Source: Massilia sp. YIM B02769
Lineage (GTDB): Bacteria > Pseudomonadota > Gammaproteobacteria > Burkholderiales > Burkholderiaceae_D
Direction: 5' to 3'
Assembly: GCF_030411995.1 (NCBI RefSeq)
Contig: NZ_JASNRC010000023.1
Location: forward strand, 1-46,603
Length of the DNA stretch: 46,603 bases
Within the stretch, counting starts at the first letter, position 1, and every line of letters starts with the position of its first letter. Below the pieces are notes generated by a model that saw only the letters and a list, made by a program, of their open reading frames with translations, was not told the origin of the DNA and made no database searches. Shown here in pieces: positions 32,769 through 40,550 of the stretch. A program made the translations under genes and the position numbers.

Positions 32769-33391
32769 GGCGCCTCCAGCACCAGCACGTCGTCCACCAG
32801 GTTCGAACCCAGCAGGGCATTGCGCACGGCCTCGATGCGCTTGCGGTCGTCGACCACCAGCCAGAACTCGCCGCCGCTGCCCGGCCCCCACACGATCTGG
32901 CAGCGTTGCGCCTGCAGCAGCTCGGCCAGCTGCGCCATGTTCGTCGATGCACGCACCACGATCTTCAGGTTGGCCGCGCGCTGGGCCGTGGCCAGCGAAC
33001 GGGTCACGGGTTCGTCGGCCACACGCGGCAGCACGCCCAGGTTCATCACCGTCTGCAGTCCCAACAGGGCGATGACGAAGCCCAGCGCTGGCGAGAAGCC
33101 CCAGCTCCTTGCCCACTCGCGCCAGCCGCGCCGCGGCGGCTTTTGTTCGTCAGCGCGCGCGGCGGCCAGGCGCTGCCGGAACTGCGCGAAGCCGGCCATC
33201 GGATCGCGCTCCTCCACATGCCGGCGCGCCGCACCGGCGAGCGCCTGCGCGAACGCGAGTTCTTCGCGCGCTTCGGCATCGTCTGCCAGGAAGGCCTCGA
33301 CGGCGGCGCGCTCGCCCGCAGGCAGCGTGCCATTGATATAAAAGGGCAGCGCCGCCCGGAAGCTGGCGCGTGCCTGTGCCTTGTCATCCAT
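32765..33391 (-). CDS. Membrane anti-sigma-like factor
   Basis: This 208-residue protein has an N-terminal anti-sigma-type segment (about 8-60: FRAALPFYINGTLPAGERAA, FLADDAEAREELAFAQAL) that matches the zinc-type anti-sigma layout but lacks its cysteines. A single membrane helix (about 98-120, ALGFVIALLGLQTVMNLGVL) leads to a periplasmic C-terminal domain (about 130-208, LKIVVRASTNMAQLAELL and GGEFWLVVDDRKRIEAVRNA). I start at MDDKAQ (33391), where GGAGGAG lies just upstream and the gene overlaps the sigma stop by 8 bases. Sigma binding is inferred from position and layout. Confidence 0.8.
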   Translation of the reverse strand: MDDKAQARASFRAALPFYINGTLPAGERAAVEAFLADDAEAREELAFAQALAGAARRHVEERDPMAGFAQFRQRLAAARADEQKPPRRGWREWARSWGFSPALGFVIALLGLQTVMNLGVLPRVADEPVTRSLATAQRAANLKIVVRASTNMAQLAELLQAQRCQIVWGPGSGGEFWLVVDDRKRIEAVRNALLGSNLVDDVLVLEAP

Positions 33392-33980
33392 TCCGTTCTC
33401 CTCCGAAGCCGCCACCAAAGGCCCGTTCCAGGCATTCGCGCACACGGCGCCGCGCGTGGAACAGGCGCGATTTCACGGTCCCTTCCGGCACGCCGGTGCG
33501 CGCCGCCACTTCCTCCAGGCCGCACTCTTCCACCGCGCTCCAGTACAGCGCCTCGCGCTGGCTGTCCGGCAGGCGGTCCATGCATTCGACAAGCGCCGCG
33601 CCGCGCTCGCGCTCCTCGATCAGCTCCAGCACGCCCCAACCCGGCGCGGCGGCGTTGTCGATGGCGTCGGGATCGTCGACGAACACTTCCTCGATCCGTC
33701 CTTTGCGGCGCCGCCAGTCGGCCACCTTGTTGCGCGCGATGCCGCACAGCCAGGTCGAGAACTCCGACACCCCGGTATACGCATCGGTCTTGCGGAAGGC
33801 CACCAGCAGCGTGTCGCTGACGATCTCCTCGACCGCATGCGGGTCGTCCCACACCTGCGCGCGCACGTAGCCATACACGAGGGGCTGGTAGGCCGCGTAC
33901 AGCCTGGCCAACGCTGTATCGTCGCCGCGCGCGATCTGGTTCAACAGCATCCGCACTTCATGGCGGGGAAGGTTTCGCAT
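33384..33980 (-). CDS. ECF RNA polymerase sigma factor
   Basis: This 198-residue ECF sigma factor has region 2 (about 25-95: ARLYAAYQPLVYGYVRAQVW, VEEIVSDTLLVAF, FSTWLCGIARNKVADWRRRK) and region 4 (about 130-190: CMDRLPDSQREALYWSAVEE, VAARTGVPEGTVKSRLFHAR). The variable linker contains an acidic FVDDPDAIDN. The gene heads an overlapping three-gene operon with an anti-sigma and a secreted caspase. A GAACCGGTTC palindrome lies 31 bases upstream and includes a GGAACC element like the -35 of many ECF promoters, so autoregulation is possible. No clear Shine-Dalgarno precedes the ATG. Confidence 0.95.
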   Translation of the reverse strand: MRNLPRHEVRMLLNQIARGDDTALARLYAAYQPLVYGYVRAQVWDDPHAVEEIVSDTLLVAFRKTDAYTGVSEFSTWLCGIARNKVADWRRRKGRIEEVFVDDPDAIDNAAAPGWGVLELIEERERGAALVECMDRLPDSQREALYWSAVEECGLEEVAARTGVPEGTVKSRLFHARRRVRECLERAFGGGFGGERNG

Positions 33981-34011
33981 TGTTCGTCAAAAAAAAATCT
34001 GAAAAAAGATT

Positions 34012-34021
34012 GAACCGGTTC
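34012..34021. promoter_or_regulatory. GAACCGGTTC palindrome between ECF operon and membrane gene
   Basis: This 10-base perfect palindrome lies between the divergent sigma operon and the gene at 34090. On the minus strand it extends to GGAACCGGTTC, and GGAACC resembles an ECF -35 element. A matching -10 could not be fixed. Confidence 0.3.
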
Positions 34022-34089
34022 CAACCCGGCAGCGATACACGGGCACAGATGCTAACACCGACCCACCCTGACCCGAGGAGCTACCACCC

Positions 34090-34890
34090 ATGAATACCCT
34101 GACCACGTCCACCCGCACCTTGCGCGGGAAAATCCTGCGCGACACCCAGGCCGGCCCCGGCCTGCTGGCGGTCGACGGCAACAAGATCCCCTTCACGCTC
34201 GAGGACCACTGGAACGGCACCACCCCGCCCCAGACCGGCGGCAGCGTCGACATCGGCTTCGACGAAGGCGGCCAGCTGCGCAGCGTGCACCCGGTCGGCG
34301 TCGGCAAGGAAGAACTCGAGATCGCCGGCGAACTGGCGCGCCAGGCCCTCGGCAAGGGCGCGCCGGTGCTGCGCGCGTCGGTGCGGAAGATCGGCACGCC
34401 GGTGCTGGTGGCCATGGCCATCGTCGCCGTCAGCTGGATCTGGCTGCCGGCGGTGACGGTGCAGATCATGGCCGGCATGGCGCAAAGCGCCACCATGTTC
34501 GACGTGCTGCGCATGGTGAACGCAGGCGCCAGCCTGCAAGACTTCGGCCGCGGCGGCAGCGCCGGCCTGTACGGCCTGCTGTGCATCCTGGCGATGGCCG
34601 CGCCCGCCCTGCCCGCCCTGTGGAAGCACCGCCTGGCGCCGCTCGGCTACTTCGCCCCGCTTGCCTTCCTGGCCGCCGTCGGCCTGGTCATCTACATGAA
34701 GATGAACGCCATGGCCAGCGCCGCCACCGAACAGATGCGCGGCCTCGGCGGCAGCGGCATGGGCGACATCATCGGCGCCATGATGAAACAAGTGATGCAG
34801 GCCGTCTCGGTTGGCTTCGGCGTGTATGTGTCGCTGGCCGCTGCCCTCTACCTGGCCTGGATCGGCCTGCGCGCAATTCGTCAACGTTAA
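34090..34890 (+). CDS. OB-like domain plus membrane protein, unknown function
   Basis: This 266-residue protein begins with a compact beta domain (about 10-68: LRGKILRDTQAGPGLLAVDG, FTLEDHW, GGSVDIGFDEGGQLRSVHPV), similar in layout to cold-shock/OB folds. Membrane segments follow at about 105-130 (IGTPVLVAMAIVAVSWIWLP), 155-175 (GLYGLLCILAMAAPALPALW), 182-202 and 240-260. A short cytoplasmic or periplasmic Gly/Met-rich loop (AMASAATEQMRGLGGSGMGD) separates the last two. GGAG precedes the ATG. It is divergent from the ECF sigma gene by 109 bases and is followed by a lipoprotein gene. Function is not recognised. Confidence 0.75.
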   Translation: MNTLTTSTRTLRGKILRDTQAGPGLLAVDGNKIPFTLEDHWNGTTPPQTGGSVDIGFDEGGQLRSVHPVGVGKEELEIAGELARQALGKGAPVLRASVRKIGTPVLVAMAIVAVSWIWLPAVTVQIMAGMAQSATMFDVLRMVNAGASLQDFGRGGSAGLYGLLCILAMAAPALPALWKHRLAPLGYFAPLAFLAAVGLVIYMKMNAMASAATEQMRGLGGSGMGDIIGAMMKQVMQAVSVGFGVYVSLAAALYLAWIGLRAIRQR

Positions 34891-34916
34891 TCCACCCCCA
34901 ACTTGTGAGCACATCC

Positions 34917-35681
34917 ATGAAAAACGCCACCATCCTCGCCGTCCAGATCGCCCTCGCCTTCAGCCTCGCCGCCTGCTCGAAGAAGCAGGAAGAAACACCG
35001 GCCGGTGCGCCCGCAGCAGCAGCAGCAGCAGCAGCAGCAGCGGCCGCGCCCAGCCTGGCTGACCTGCACAACCCGGAAGCCGTCAACAAGGCGGTTGCCG
35101 CCACGCTGCCGAAGGGCGACCCGGCCACGCCCCTGAATGCCTACCGCAAGATCGACAGCGGCCACCAGGTCATGTTCATGTACTACGCGCTGTCGAACAT
35201 GCCGGCGCCCTACGACGAGATCGCCAAGACCTATTCCGACGAATACCGCCGCACCAGCGACAGCTTCAAGCAGCGCGACATCCTGAAGGCGCTGCAGCCG
35301 CGCATCGACGGCGAAATCGCCGGCGCGAAGAACGGCCGCTACGTCATGGTCGACCAGCAGGACAGCCGCCTGCTGCAGCGCTACGATTTCGAGAAGAAGT
35401 CCTTTGCCATCAACGACTTCTCGGACGACCGCTATACCTTCTTCAACGACAACAGCCAGTACACGCTGGCCACCACCAACGCGGCCGACTTCCCCGCCTT
35501 CAAGGTGACCGATGAAGCCAGGGCGCGCGAGATCGAGGGCTACCTGAGTGCGTACAAGCCGCTGCGCCTGGAGACCTATGCGTATGCCCAGGACGCCGAT
35601 CCGAGCAACCGCCGCATCAAGCTGCAGGTGATGAAGGTGCGGCTGCTGGATGCGCGCGGTACGGTGCTGGCGGAGATGTGA
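34917..35681 (+). CDS. Lipoprotein of unknown function
   Basis: This 254-residue protein is a predicted lipoprotein with a signal ending in the lipobox LAAC (Cys20). An alanine-rich linker (about 30-44) is encoded in large part by nine GCA triplets at 35013-35039. The remainder is a soluble domain with SGHQVMFMYYALSNMPAPYD, DSFKQRDILKALQPRID and LLQRYDFEKKSFAINDFSDD that I do not recognise. A DUF4852-like mixed helix/strand protein is possible but not shown. It follows the membrane gene by 26 bases on the same strand, so they are probably one transcript. Confidence 0.75.
   Translation: MKNATILAVQIALAFSLAACSKKQEETPAGAPAAAAAAAAAAAAPSLADLHNPEAVNKAVAATLPKGDPATPLNAYRKIDSGHQVMFMYYALSNMPAPYDEIAKTYSDEYRRTSDSFKQRDILKALQPRIDGEIAGAKNGRYVMVDQQDSRLLQRYDFEKKSFAINDFSDDRYTFFNDNSQYTLATTNAADFPAFKVTDEARAREIEGYLSAYKPLRLETYAYAQDADPSNRRIKLQVMKVRLLDARGTVLAEM
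35013..35039. repeat. (GCA)9 triplet repeat in lipoprotein gene
   Basis: Nine perfect GCA repeats encode Ala in the linker after the lipobox. Changes in copy number would stay in frame and alter linker length only. Confidence 0.85.
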
Positions 35682-35684
35682 TGC

Positions 35685-35730
35685 GTAGGGTGGACCGGGC
35701 CGCGCAATGCGGCTATGCCGTCCACCCTAC
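35685..35730. repeat. Long palindrome D between convergent genes
   Basis: GTAGGGTGGAC (35685-35695) pairs perfectly with GTCCACCCTAC (35720-35730). The 24-base interior has its own GCCGC/GCGGC stem. It shares the TAGGGTGG core with palindrome A, and its CTA (35727-35729) is the TAG stop of the minus-strand GDPD gene. It may serve both as a REP-like element and as a shared 3' end. Confidence 0.7.
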
Positions 35731-36638
35731 CTCAGCTTCGCACAGAACGCCTCGGCGCCGCCATCGATAATCGCCCCGCTCGGCCACATGCCCGTGGCCC
35801 GCCGCGCCTTTTGCAAGGCGGACGCCAGCGCATCATCCCCCTCCACCGCATACACGAACACCGGCATCGACAGCGCCGCCGCATCGGCCAGCAGCTTGCG
35901 GTTGGCGTCGAGCGTGCGTGCATCGACGTGCACGCCCACCGGCGCGCCGACCCGGCCCTGCAGGTTGCTGAGCCAGTTGCGGTCCAGGCGCGGCGCCTGC
36001 GCATGGGTGGCGACAAAACGCGTCGCACGCGAATTCCCCAACGCCTGGGCGTTGCGCGGATCGAGCACGATCAGCCCCAGGTAACCCTCGCGGTCGGCCT
36101 GGCGCGCGCAGCGCAGGTTGCCTTCCACCGGCGAGGTAAGGAACCAGTTGCCGTGTCCGACTTCGCCGCGCAACTGCTGCACCAGCGCACCGACGTCCTG
36201 GCATGCCGCCACCGTCTTGATCTCGGCATTCAGCGTGCCCTGCGGATAGCTCGACGCCAGGCTGGCCAGGTCGCTGGCGAAGGGCGGCGCTTCCCCGGTC
36301 GCCACGCCGCGCAAGCTCATGCGCGCCGCGCGCCAGTCGGCGCTGCGCAGGCTGTTCACCGGCGCCGGCGCCGCGGTCCGTACCACGCGGCCGGTGGTCT
36401 GGTCGTGGTGCACCACCCATTCGCGGTCGCCCAGCATCTGCAAATCGGTCTCGACGCCGTCGAAGCCGCCCTGGTAGGCAGCACGCAGCGCGCCCAGCGA
36501 ATTCTCCGGTGCCTGGCCATTGCCGCGGTGCGAATGGATCTGCATGCCGAAGCAGGCCGCGTGGGCGGGGCCGGCGGCAAGCAGTGCGATCGACAATGCC
36601 GCGCCCAGCACGGACTTACGGTTGTGGTTCATAGCCAT
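35727..36638 (-). CDS. Periplasmic glycerophosphodiester phosphodiesterase
   Basis: This 303-residue GDPD-family protein has a signal peptide (cleaved near AHA at residue 27). The mature protein shows IHSHRGNGQAPENSLGA (His35 and His37 region), FDGVETDLQML and WVVHHD, the metal-binding motifs of the TIM-barrel phosphodiesterases. GTLNAEIKTVAACQD and the C-terminal PVFVYAVEGDDAL complete it. Hydrolysis of glycerophosphodiesters to glycerol 3-phosphate is the family reaction. AGGA lies 8 bases before the first ATG. Its 5' end overlaps the 3' end of the upstream membrane protein gene by 23 bases, so they are one transcript. The last codon is inside palindrome D. Confidence 0.9.
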   Translation of the reverse strand: MAMNHNRKSVLGAALSIALLAAGPAHAACFGMQIHSHRGNGQAPENSLGALRAAYQGGFDGVETDLQMLGDREWVVHHDQTTGRVVRTAAPAPVNSLRSADWRAARMSLRGVATGEAPPFASDLASLASSYPQGTLNAEIKTVAACQDVGALVQQLRGEVGHGNWFLTSPVEGNLRCARQADREGYLGLIVLDPRNAQALGNSRATRFVATHAQAPRLDRNWLSNLQGRVGAPVGVHVDARTLDANRKLLADAAALSMPVFVYAVEGDDALASALQKARRATGMWPSGAIIDGGAEAFCAKLR

Positions 36639-38175
36639 AGTTCAGGTCCTGCAAAAGGTGGACGCGGATCGCTTCGTTGACGGGATAGCTGTAGCCCTGG
36701 CCGACTGCCACCACATGGGTGACGTTGGCGACGATGGCCTTGCGCGCGCGGGTCCAGCCCGTGTCGCCCTCTTCCGGCGCGCGCGACTGCTCCAGCATCT
36801 GGGTGAACAGTTCGCTGCGCGTGACGCGGTTCTCGGCCAACGACAAGAGCAGCCAGACGCCGGCAAACACGGCCAGCAGCACCGACGTGGCCAGCCATGC
36901 CGAGCGGCGGCTGAGCGTGTCCTGGCCGGGTGCGCGCAGCAGCAATACCAGCGTGGCGATCAGATAGAGCAACTTGGAGAAGTGGCCGATCGCACCCAGC
37001 AGCGAAAAGGCCAGCGCCACCGGCGGCACGATGGCGGCGCGCGCGGCGTCGTTGCCGTCCTTGAACAGGCGCGCGTTGTACTCGAACTGCGCGGCGTCCG
37101 AGTCGTAGCTGGCGCGCTTGTCGCGCACCGACTTGCCGACCATCGCCTCGTACAGGCGCTTGAACTCGGCCGCGCTGCCGTAGTCGTGCGCCACCGTGAC
37201 GCCGGACGGCAGCGCCAGCGCCTCGCGCAACTCCCCCTGCACGCCGGGACGCGCCACGAACTGCGCGAACGACAGGCCGGGCGGAATGCGGTCGCGTCCG
37301 ACCGTGATGCCGCTGGTCGACCTGCGATAGCGCTGCTCGACGGCGTCGCGGAAGGCGACTTCGTCGGATGGATCCCAGCGTGTACTCACCGGCACCTTCT
37401 GGCGCACCTTCTTCACCACCGCCGCGCGGCGGTAGCCGGGCACCGTGTATGGCGTCCAGTTGTGCTTGCGCAGCGAGTCGACGTAGTCGTTCCAGGCCTT
37501 GTCCTGCTCGCGCTGCAGGTCGTCGTTCGAGGCCGACGGAATGCGCGCGTACTTCTGCCAGTTGGTATGGGTGCGCTTCATCGCCTCGAGGTAGTCGTCG
37601 TAGTACTGCTGGCCCGTCTTCGCGGTACGCACGATATTCCCGATGACCTGGTCCTTGGTGTCCTTCATGCGCTCATCGAGCGTCTGGTTGGACAGGGCCA
37701 GGAAAGGAAACAGCGCCAGGAAGGCCTTGCCCTCGGGCTGTGCGAACAGCAGCTTGTCGTCGACCAGGCCATCGAGTTCGGCCTGGCCGTTGACGAGCGA
37801 GCGCTGCAGCAGGATGGTGTTGTAGGCGACGCGGCGGAATTCGGCGTCGCGCGTCGCCACCAGCACGTCGACGAAGATCTTGATCGTGATGAAGACGGCG
37901 GCGGCCAGCAGCAGGCAGCCGACGGCGATACGCACCAGTGTCGGCCGCCTGACCTGGCTGCGCAGGCGCCGATTCAGCATCAGCTGCAGCAACACCAGTG
38001 CGGCGGCCACGCCGGACAGGGTGCGGCCGTACACTTCCAGATGCTCGACATCGGCCGGGCTGGCATTACCGCCCACCACGTCGAGCAGGCGGGCATTGAA
38101 GCCCAGTTCGAAACACAGGTAGACCAGGGTCAGCAGGATCAGGAAGACCAGCTGCTTGAGTTTGAGGGCACGCAT
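36616..38175 (-). CDS. Polytopic membrane protein, unknown function
   Basis: This 519-residue protein has two N-terminal membrane helices (about 8-28 and 55-75), a third near 90-110, a long soluble domain (about 120-370) rich in charged residues (DEVAFRDAVEQRYRR, GVTVAHDYGSAAEFKRLYEA), and C-terminal helices (about 395-420, 428-445 and 450-470). I use the ATG at 38175 (MRALKLKQLV) rather than the GTG at 38184, because AGGAAG lies 8 bases from the ATG but touches the GTG. It follows a lipoprotein gene and overlaps the GDPD gene, so these three likely form an envelope operon. No family was recognised. Confidence 0.8.
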   Translation of the reverse strand: MRALKLKQLVFLILLTLVYLCFELGFNARLLDVVGGNASPADVEHLEVYGRTLSGVAAALVLLQLMLNRRLRSQVRRPTLVRIAVGCLLLAAAVFITIKIFVDVLVATRDAEFRRVAYNTILLQRSLVNGQAELDGLVDDKLLFAQPEGKAFLALFPFLALSNQTLDERMKDTKDQVIGNIVRTAKTGQQYYDDYLEAMKRTHTNWQKYARIPSASNDDLQREQDKAWNDYVDSLRKHNWTPYTVPGYRRAAVVKKVRQKVPVSTRWDPSDEVAFRDAVEQRYRRSTSGITVGRDRIPPGLSFAQFVARPGVQGELREALALPSGVTVAHDYGSAAEFKRLYEAMVGKSVRDKRASYDSDAAQFEYNARLFKDGNDAARAAIVPPVALAFSLLGAIGHFSKLLYLIATLVLLLRAPGQDTLSRRSAWLATSVLLAVFAGVWLLLSLAENRVTRSELFTQMLEQSRAPEEGDTGWTRARKAIVANVTHVVAVGQGYSYPVNEAIRVHLLQDLNYGYEPQP

Positions 38176-38180
38176 CGTGG

Positions 38181-39068
38181 TCACTTCCTCAGGTCGATGC
38201 GGACCGGCTTGATTTCCTCGTCCGGGATGGTCAGGCGGGCGCGCGGCAGCTCGTCGTTGCGCTTGCGCTGGGACGTGGTGTCGCGTGCTGTATCGCGCGC
38301 TGCATCACGCGGAGCCGGCGTGTCGCGCGGCGCCGGCTTGTTGCCGGCTACGGCAGTGGCCCGTTGCGGCGGCGCCGGAATCACGCGCCCTGCGCTGCCG
38401 GCGAGGTTCGGACGGCCCGGGACATTGCCGGGGCCCGGGCGCGCATCGCCGCGTGCCGGAGGCAGCGGATACGCGGGCCGCAGGTTCTCGTCGGCGAAGG
38501 GGCGCGCCGCCAGGTTCACGCCCGCCGGCGCCGGCGCCACGCCCGAGTACAGGCGCTGGTCCATGTAGCTGTAGCGCTTCAGGCTGTTGTATTCGGGGAA
38601 GTCGATATAGATCGCGCGGCCATCTTCGTCCAGCGTCGCCTGGGGCCGGTCGCGGCAATTCCCGAAACCCCACTGCAGCACGTCGGTGCCTTCGATGGCC
38701 ATCAGCGTGTACTTGTAGTTGCAGTTGCGTTCCTGGGTCTCGACGATCACCACCAGACGCGATTCCACCTGCGCCACCATGGCAATGCGCGCCGACACCG
38801 CATTCGGGATCGGCACCACGCGGTAGCTGCCGATCTTGACCGAGAAGGCGCCGGTGGACGGATCGTGACGCAGCGAGCCCGGCGTGCCGTCGGCCAGGCG
38901 GAAGCCGCCCAGTTGCTTGCCGAAGAGCTCCGCGGTGTCGACACCGATCATCAGGCCGCCGCGGTCGTTCGGTTGCACGGCGCAGCCGGCAGCAAGCAAG
39001 GCGGCGGTCAGGACCAGGGTGTGCGGCAGATATGCGAGGCGGATGGGCGGTTTGATGATGTTCTCCAA
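38181..39068 (-). CDS. Lipoprotein, unknown function
   Basis: This protein of about 295 residues has a lipobox AAGC (Cys29 from the start used) after LPHTLVLTAALL. The globular part (about 35-200) includes GGLMIGVDTAELFGKQLGGF, ARIAMVAQVESRLVVIVETQ and two cysteines in ERNCNYKY and FGNCRDRP that could pair. A Pro/Arg-rich C-terminal tail (about 205-280) holds repeats of APRD and RDT type. The start is uncertain: TTG at 39068 is used because later codons would cut the signal, and the frame is open to 39182 without support. It heads the minus-strand operon with the membrane protein and GDPD genes. Confidence 0.7.
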   Translation of the reverse strand: MENIIKPPIRLAYLPHTLVLTAALLAAGCAVQPNDRGGLMIGVDTAELFGKQLGGFRLADGTPGSLRHDPSTGAFSVKIGSYRVVPIPNAVSARIAMVAQVESRLVVIVETQERNCNYKYTLMAIEGTDVLQWGFGNCRDRPQATLDEDGRAIYIDFPEYNSLKRYSYMDQRLYSGVAPAPAGVNLAARPFADENLRPAYPLPPARGDARPGPGNVPGRPNLAGSAGRVIPAPPQRATAVAGNKPAPRDTPAPRDAARDTARDTTSQRKRNDELPRARLTIPDEEIKPVRIDLRK

Positions 39069-39410
39069 TGGAAAGGACGGGATGCCGGAGAACACCGATC
39101 GAAGCGTGGTTGTTGTCGGCCCCGCAGTGCAACATGCGCAAGATGGCGCATTATGCCCTGTCATGCCTCCTGGAAAACTCACGCATTGTCACCGCAGGGC
39201 AGCGCCGGCGGTGACGGTCATGCCGCTGCCTGCATCGGCAAGCGCGGCCGGAGAGCATGCGATCAAATACCGCAGCGGCTGGCCGATTCCAGCCTGTCCG
39301 CATGCACCTTGTTGACGCCGCTTTTACGCCGGCGCCCTCGCCTTTTTCGGTCTTTTTACCGCATTCCCGCTAAGCTGGCCTGCATCCGATTTCTTCCCGA
39401 AGAGGCCAGC
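39069..39410. other. Intergenic, divergent; no gene seen
   Basis: This 342-base gap lies between the minus-strand lipoprotein and the plus-strand ParA-like gene. No ORF with family support, tRNA or strong hairpin was seen. It should hold both promoters, but no confident -35/-10 pair was found. Confidence 0.5.
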
Positions 39411-40106
39411 ATGATCGTCGCCATCGTCAACCAGCACGGCAACGCCGACCGCAGCATCGTGGCGCGCAATCTCGCGGTGCTGCGCGCGCGCAGCGGACGC
39501 AAGGTGTGCCTGGCCATGACCGGGCTGTGGCACGGCGGCTACCTTTGGGGCGAGGCGCGCAGCGCGGCGCGCATCCGGCCCTGGCTCGACGTGCGCAGCC
39601 TCGGCACGCGTGCCGTCGGCGACAGGCTGGCCGGGCTGCGCCGGCTGTTCAACGACATCGTCGTCGATGCGGGCGCGCGCGATACCGAGGAATGCCGCCG
39701 CGTGCTGGGCGCGGCGCGGGTGATCGTGGTGCCGGCGCGCGGCGGTGAAGTGGACCTGGTAGGCCAGTACACGCTGGCCAGGCGCCTGAACGCGGCGCGC
39801 GCGCTCAATCCGGAGGTGCGCATCCTGTTTGTCGCGGTCTGCGCCGCGAGCGATGCGGAGCCGGACAACGAGGCCGCGCTGCTGGCCCATGTCCACCGCG
39901 TGGGAACGGCGCGCCTGGCGCCGGTGCGGCTACACGAACCGGGCGCGTACGCGTATGGCGAGGGACGCTGCGTGTGCGATGCCGAAACCTGCGACCCGGA
40001 ACTGGCGGACGAGATGCACGCGCTGTACCGGGAAGTGTATGCGCAGCCGGTGGCGCGGCCTCGCCGCCCGCTACTCGGAGTCGCGCAGCCAGGACTTGCC
40101 GGCTGA
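39411..40106 (+). CDS. ParA/MinD-like protein with degenerate P-loop
   Basis: This 231-residue protein has the ParA fold pattern. MIVAIVNQHGNADRSIVARN aligns with the usual NQKGGVGKTT start, but both lysines and two glycines are changed (H9, R14, N11, D13), so ATP binding is doubtful. The Walker B-like LFNDIVVDAGARDTEECRR and the VIVVPARGGEVDLVG segment are in the expected places. The C-terminus carries RCVCDAETCD, with three cysteines. GAGG lies upstream of the ATG. It stands alone without parB or parS. The 3' end overlaps the convergent small membrane gene by 36 bases. A pseudo-ATPase or regulatory role is inference. Confidence 0.8.
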   Translation: MIVAIVNQHGNADRSIVARNLAVLRARSGRKVCLAMTGLWHGGYLWGEARSAARIRPWLDVRSLGTRAVGDRLAGLRRLFNDIVVDAGARDTEECRRVLGAARVIVVPARGGEVDLVGQYTLARRLNAARALNPEVRILFVAVCAASDAEPDNEAALLAHVHRVGTARLAPVRLHEPGAYAYGEGRCVCDAETCDPELADEMHALYREVYAQPVARPRRPLLGVAQPGLAG

Positions 40107-40391
40107 CTTGGCTGCCACGGTTGCGGTAGCAGCGGGCGTGGGCCGGGCCACCTGGCCGGCGTCGCGGCGCGCCGCCTTTGCCTTGGCCGAGGCATTCGCC
40201 ACATAAGCCTTGACGCCGAGGGTGCCGCGGTAGATCAGCGCGACCGCACAGATGATGATCGCGCTGACCGTGATCGCCAGTGCTTCGGGACGGCCGGCGA
40301 TGACGAGGATGGAAACCAGGACGGCGAGGTCGAGGCAGAGGATGAAGTTAAAACGCGATTTGGTGGTGGAATCGCTTCGGGATACTGACAT
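40071..40391 (-). CDS. Small membrane protein, unknown function
   Basis: This 106-residue protein has two hydrophobic segments (about 18-35, FILCLDLAVLVSILVIAG, and about 38-58, ALAITVSAIIICAVALIY) and a basic Ala/Lys-rich cytoplasmic tail (about 65-106). I start at MSVSRSD (40391), with GGAA before it; the longer frame includes a structured RNA region. No family is recognised. A strongly structured 86-base segment lies between it and the upstream dehydrogenase gene. Confidence 0.65.
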   Translation of the reverse strand: MSVSRSDSTTKSRFNFILCLDLAVLVSILVIAGRPEALAITVSAIIICAVALIYRGTLGVKAYVANASAKAKAARRDAGQVARPTPAATATVAAKSAGKSWLRDSE

Positions 40392-40414
40392 GTTACGTTC
40401 CAGGTGAATCTTGT

Positions 40415-40516
40415 GGCATCCGGATGCCGAATGATGCGATGACGCGAAGACCGATGCAGTCGCAGCCATGGGCTGCTGCGCGCATCGGTCCGACGGTCAG
40501 GTGTCTATCGCATCAT
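40415..40516 (-). ncRNA. Nested hairpin region (structured leader or terminator)
   Basis: ATGATGCGAT (40431-40440) pairs with ATCGCATCAT (40507-40516). Inside it GACCGATGC (40449-40457) pairs with GCATCGGTC (40482-40490), and inside that GCAGCC pairs with GGCTGC. A separate palindrome, GGCATCCGGATGCC, lies at 40415-40428. It follows the dehydrogenase stop and precedes the small membrane gene. It may be a terminator, a 5' leader or a small RNA; no class is recognised. Confidence 0.4.
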
Positions 40517-40550
40517 TTTACCATTTCCACATGGAAACTTTACACACCAA

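Noticed and set aside
33998..34005. Run of A near the sigma start as a slippage signal
   Set aside because: It lies outside the coding frame and no frameshifted product is visible.
35013..35039. GCA repeat as a phase-variation switch
   Set aside because: Unit length is three, so copy changes keep the frame; it can only alter the linker.
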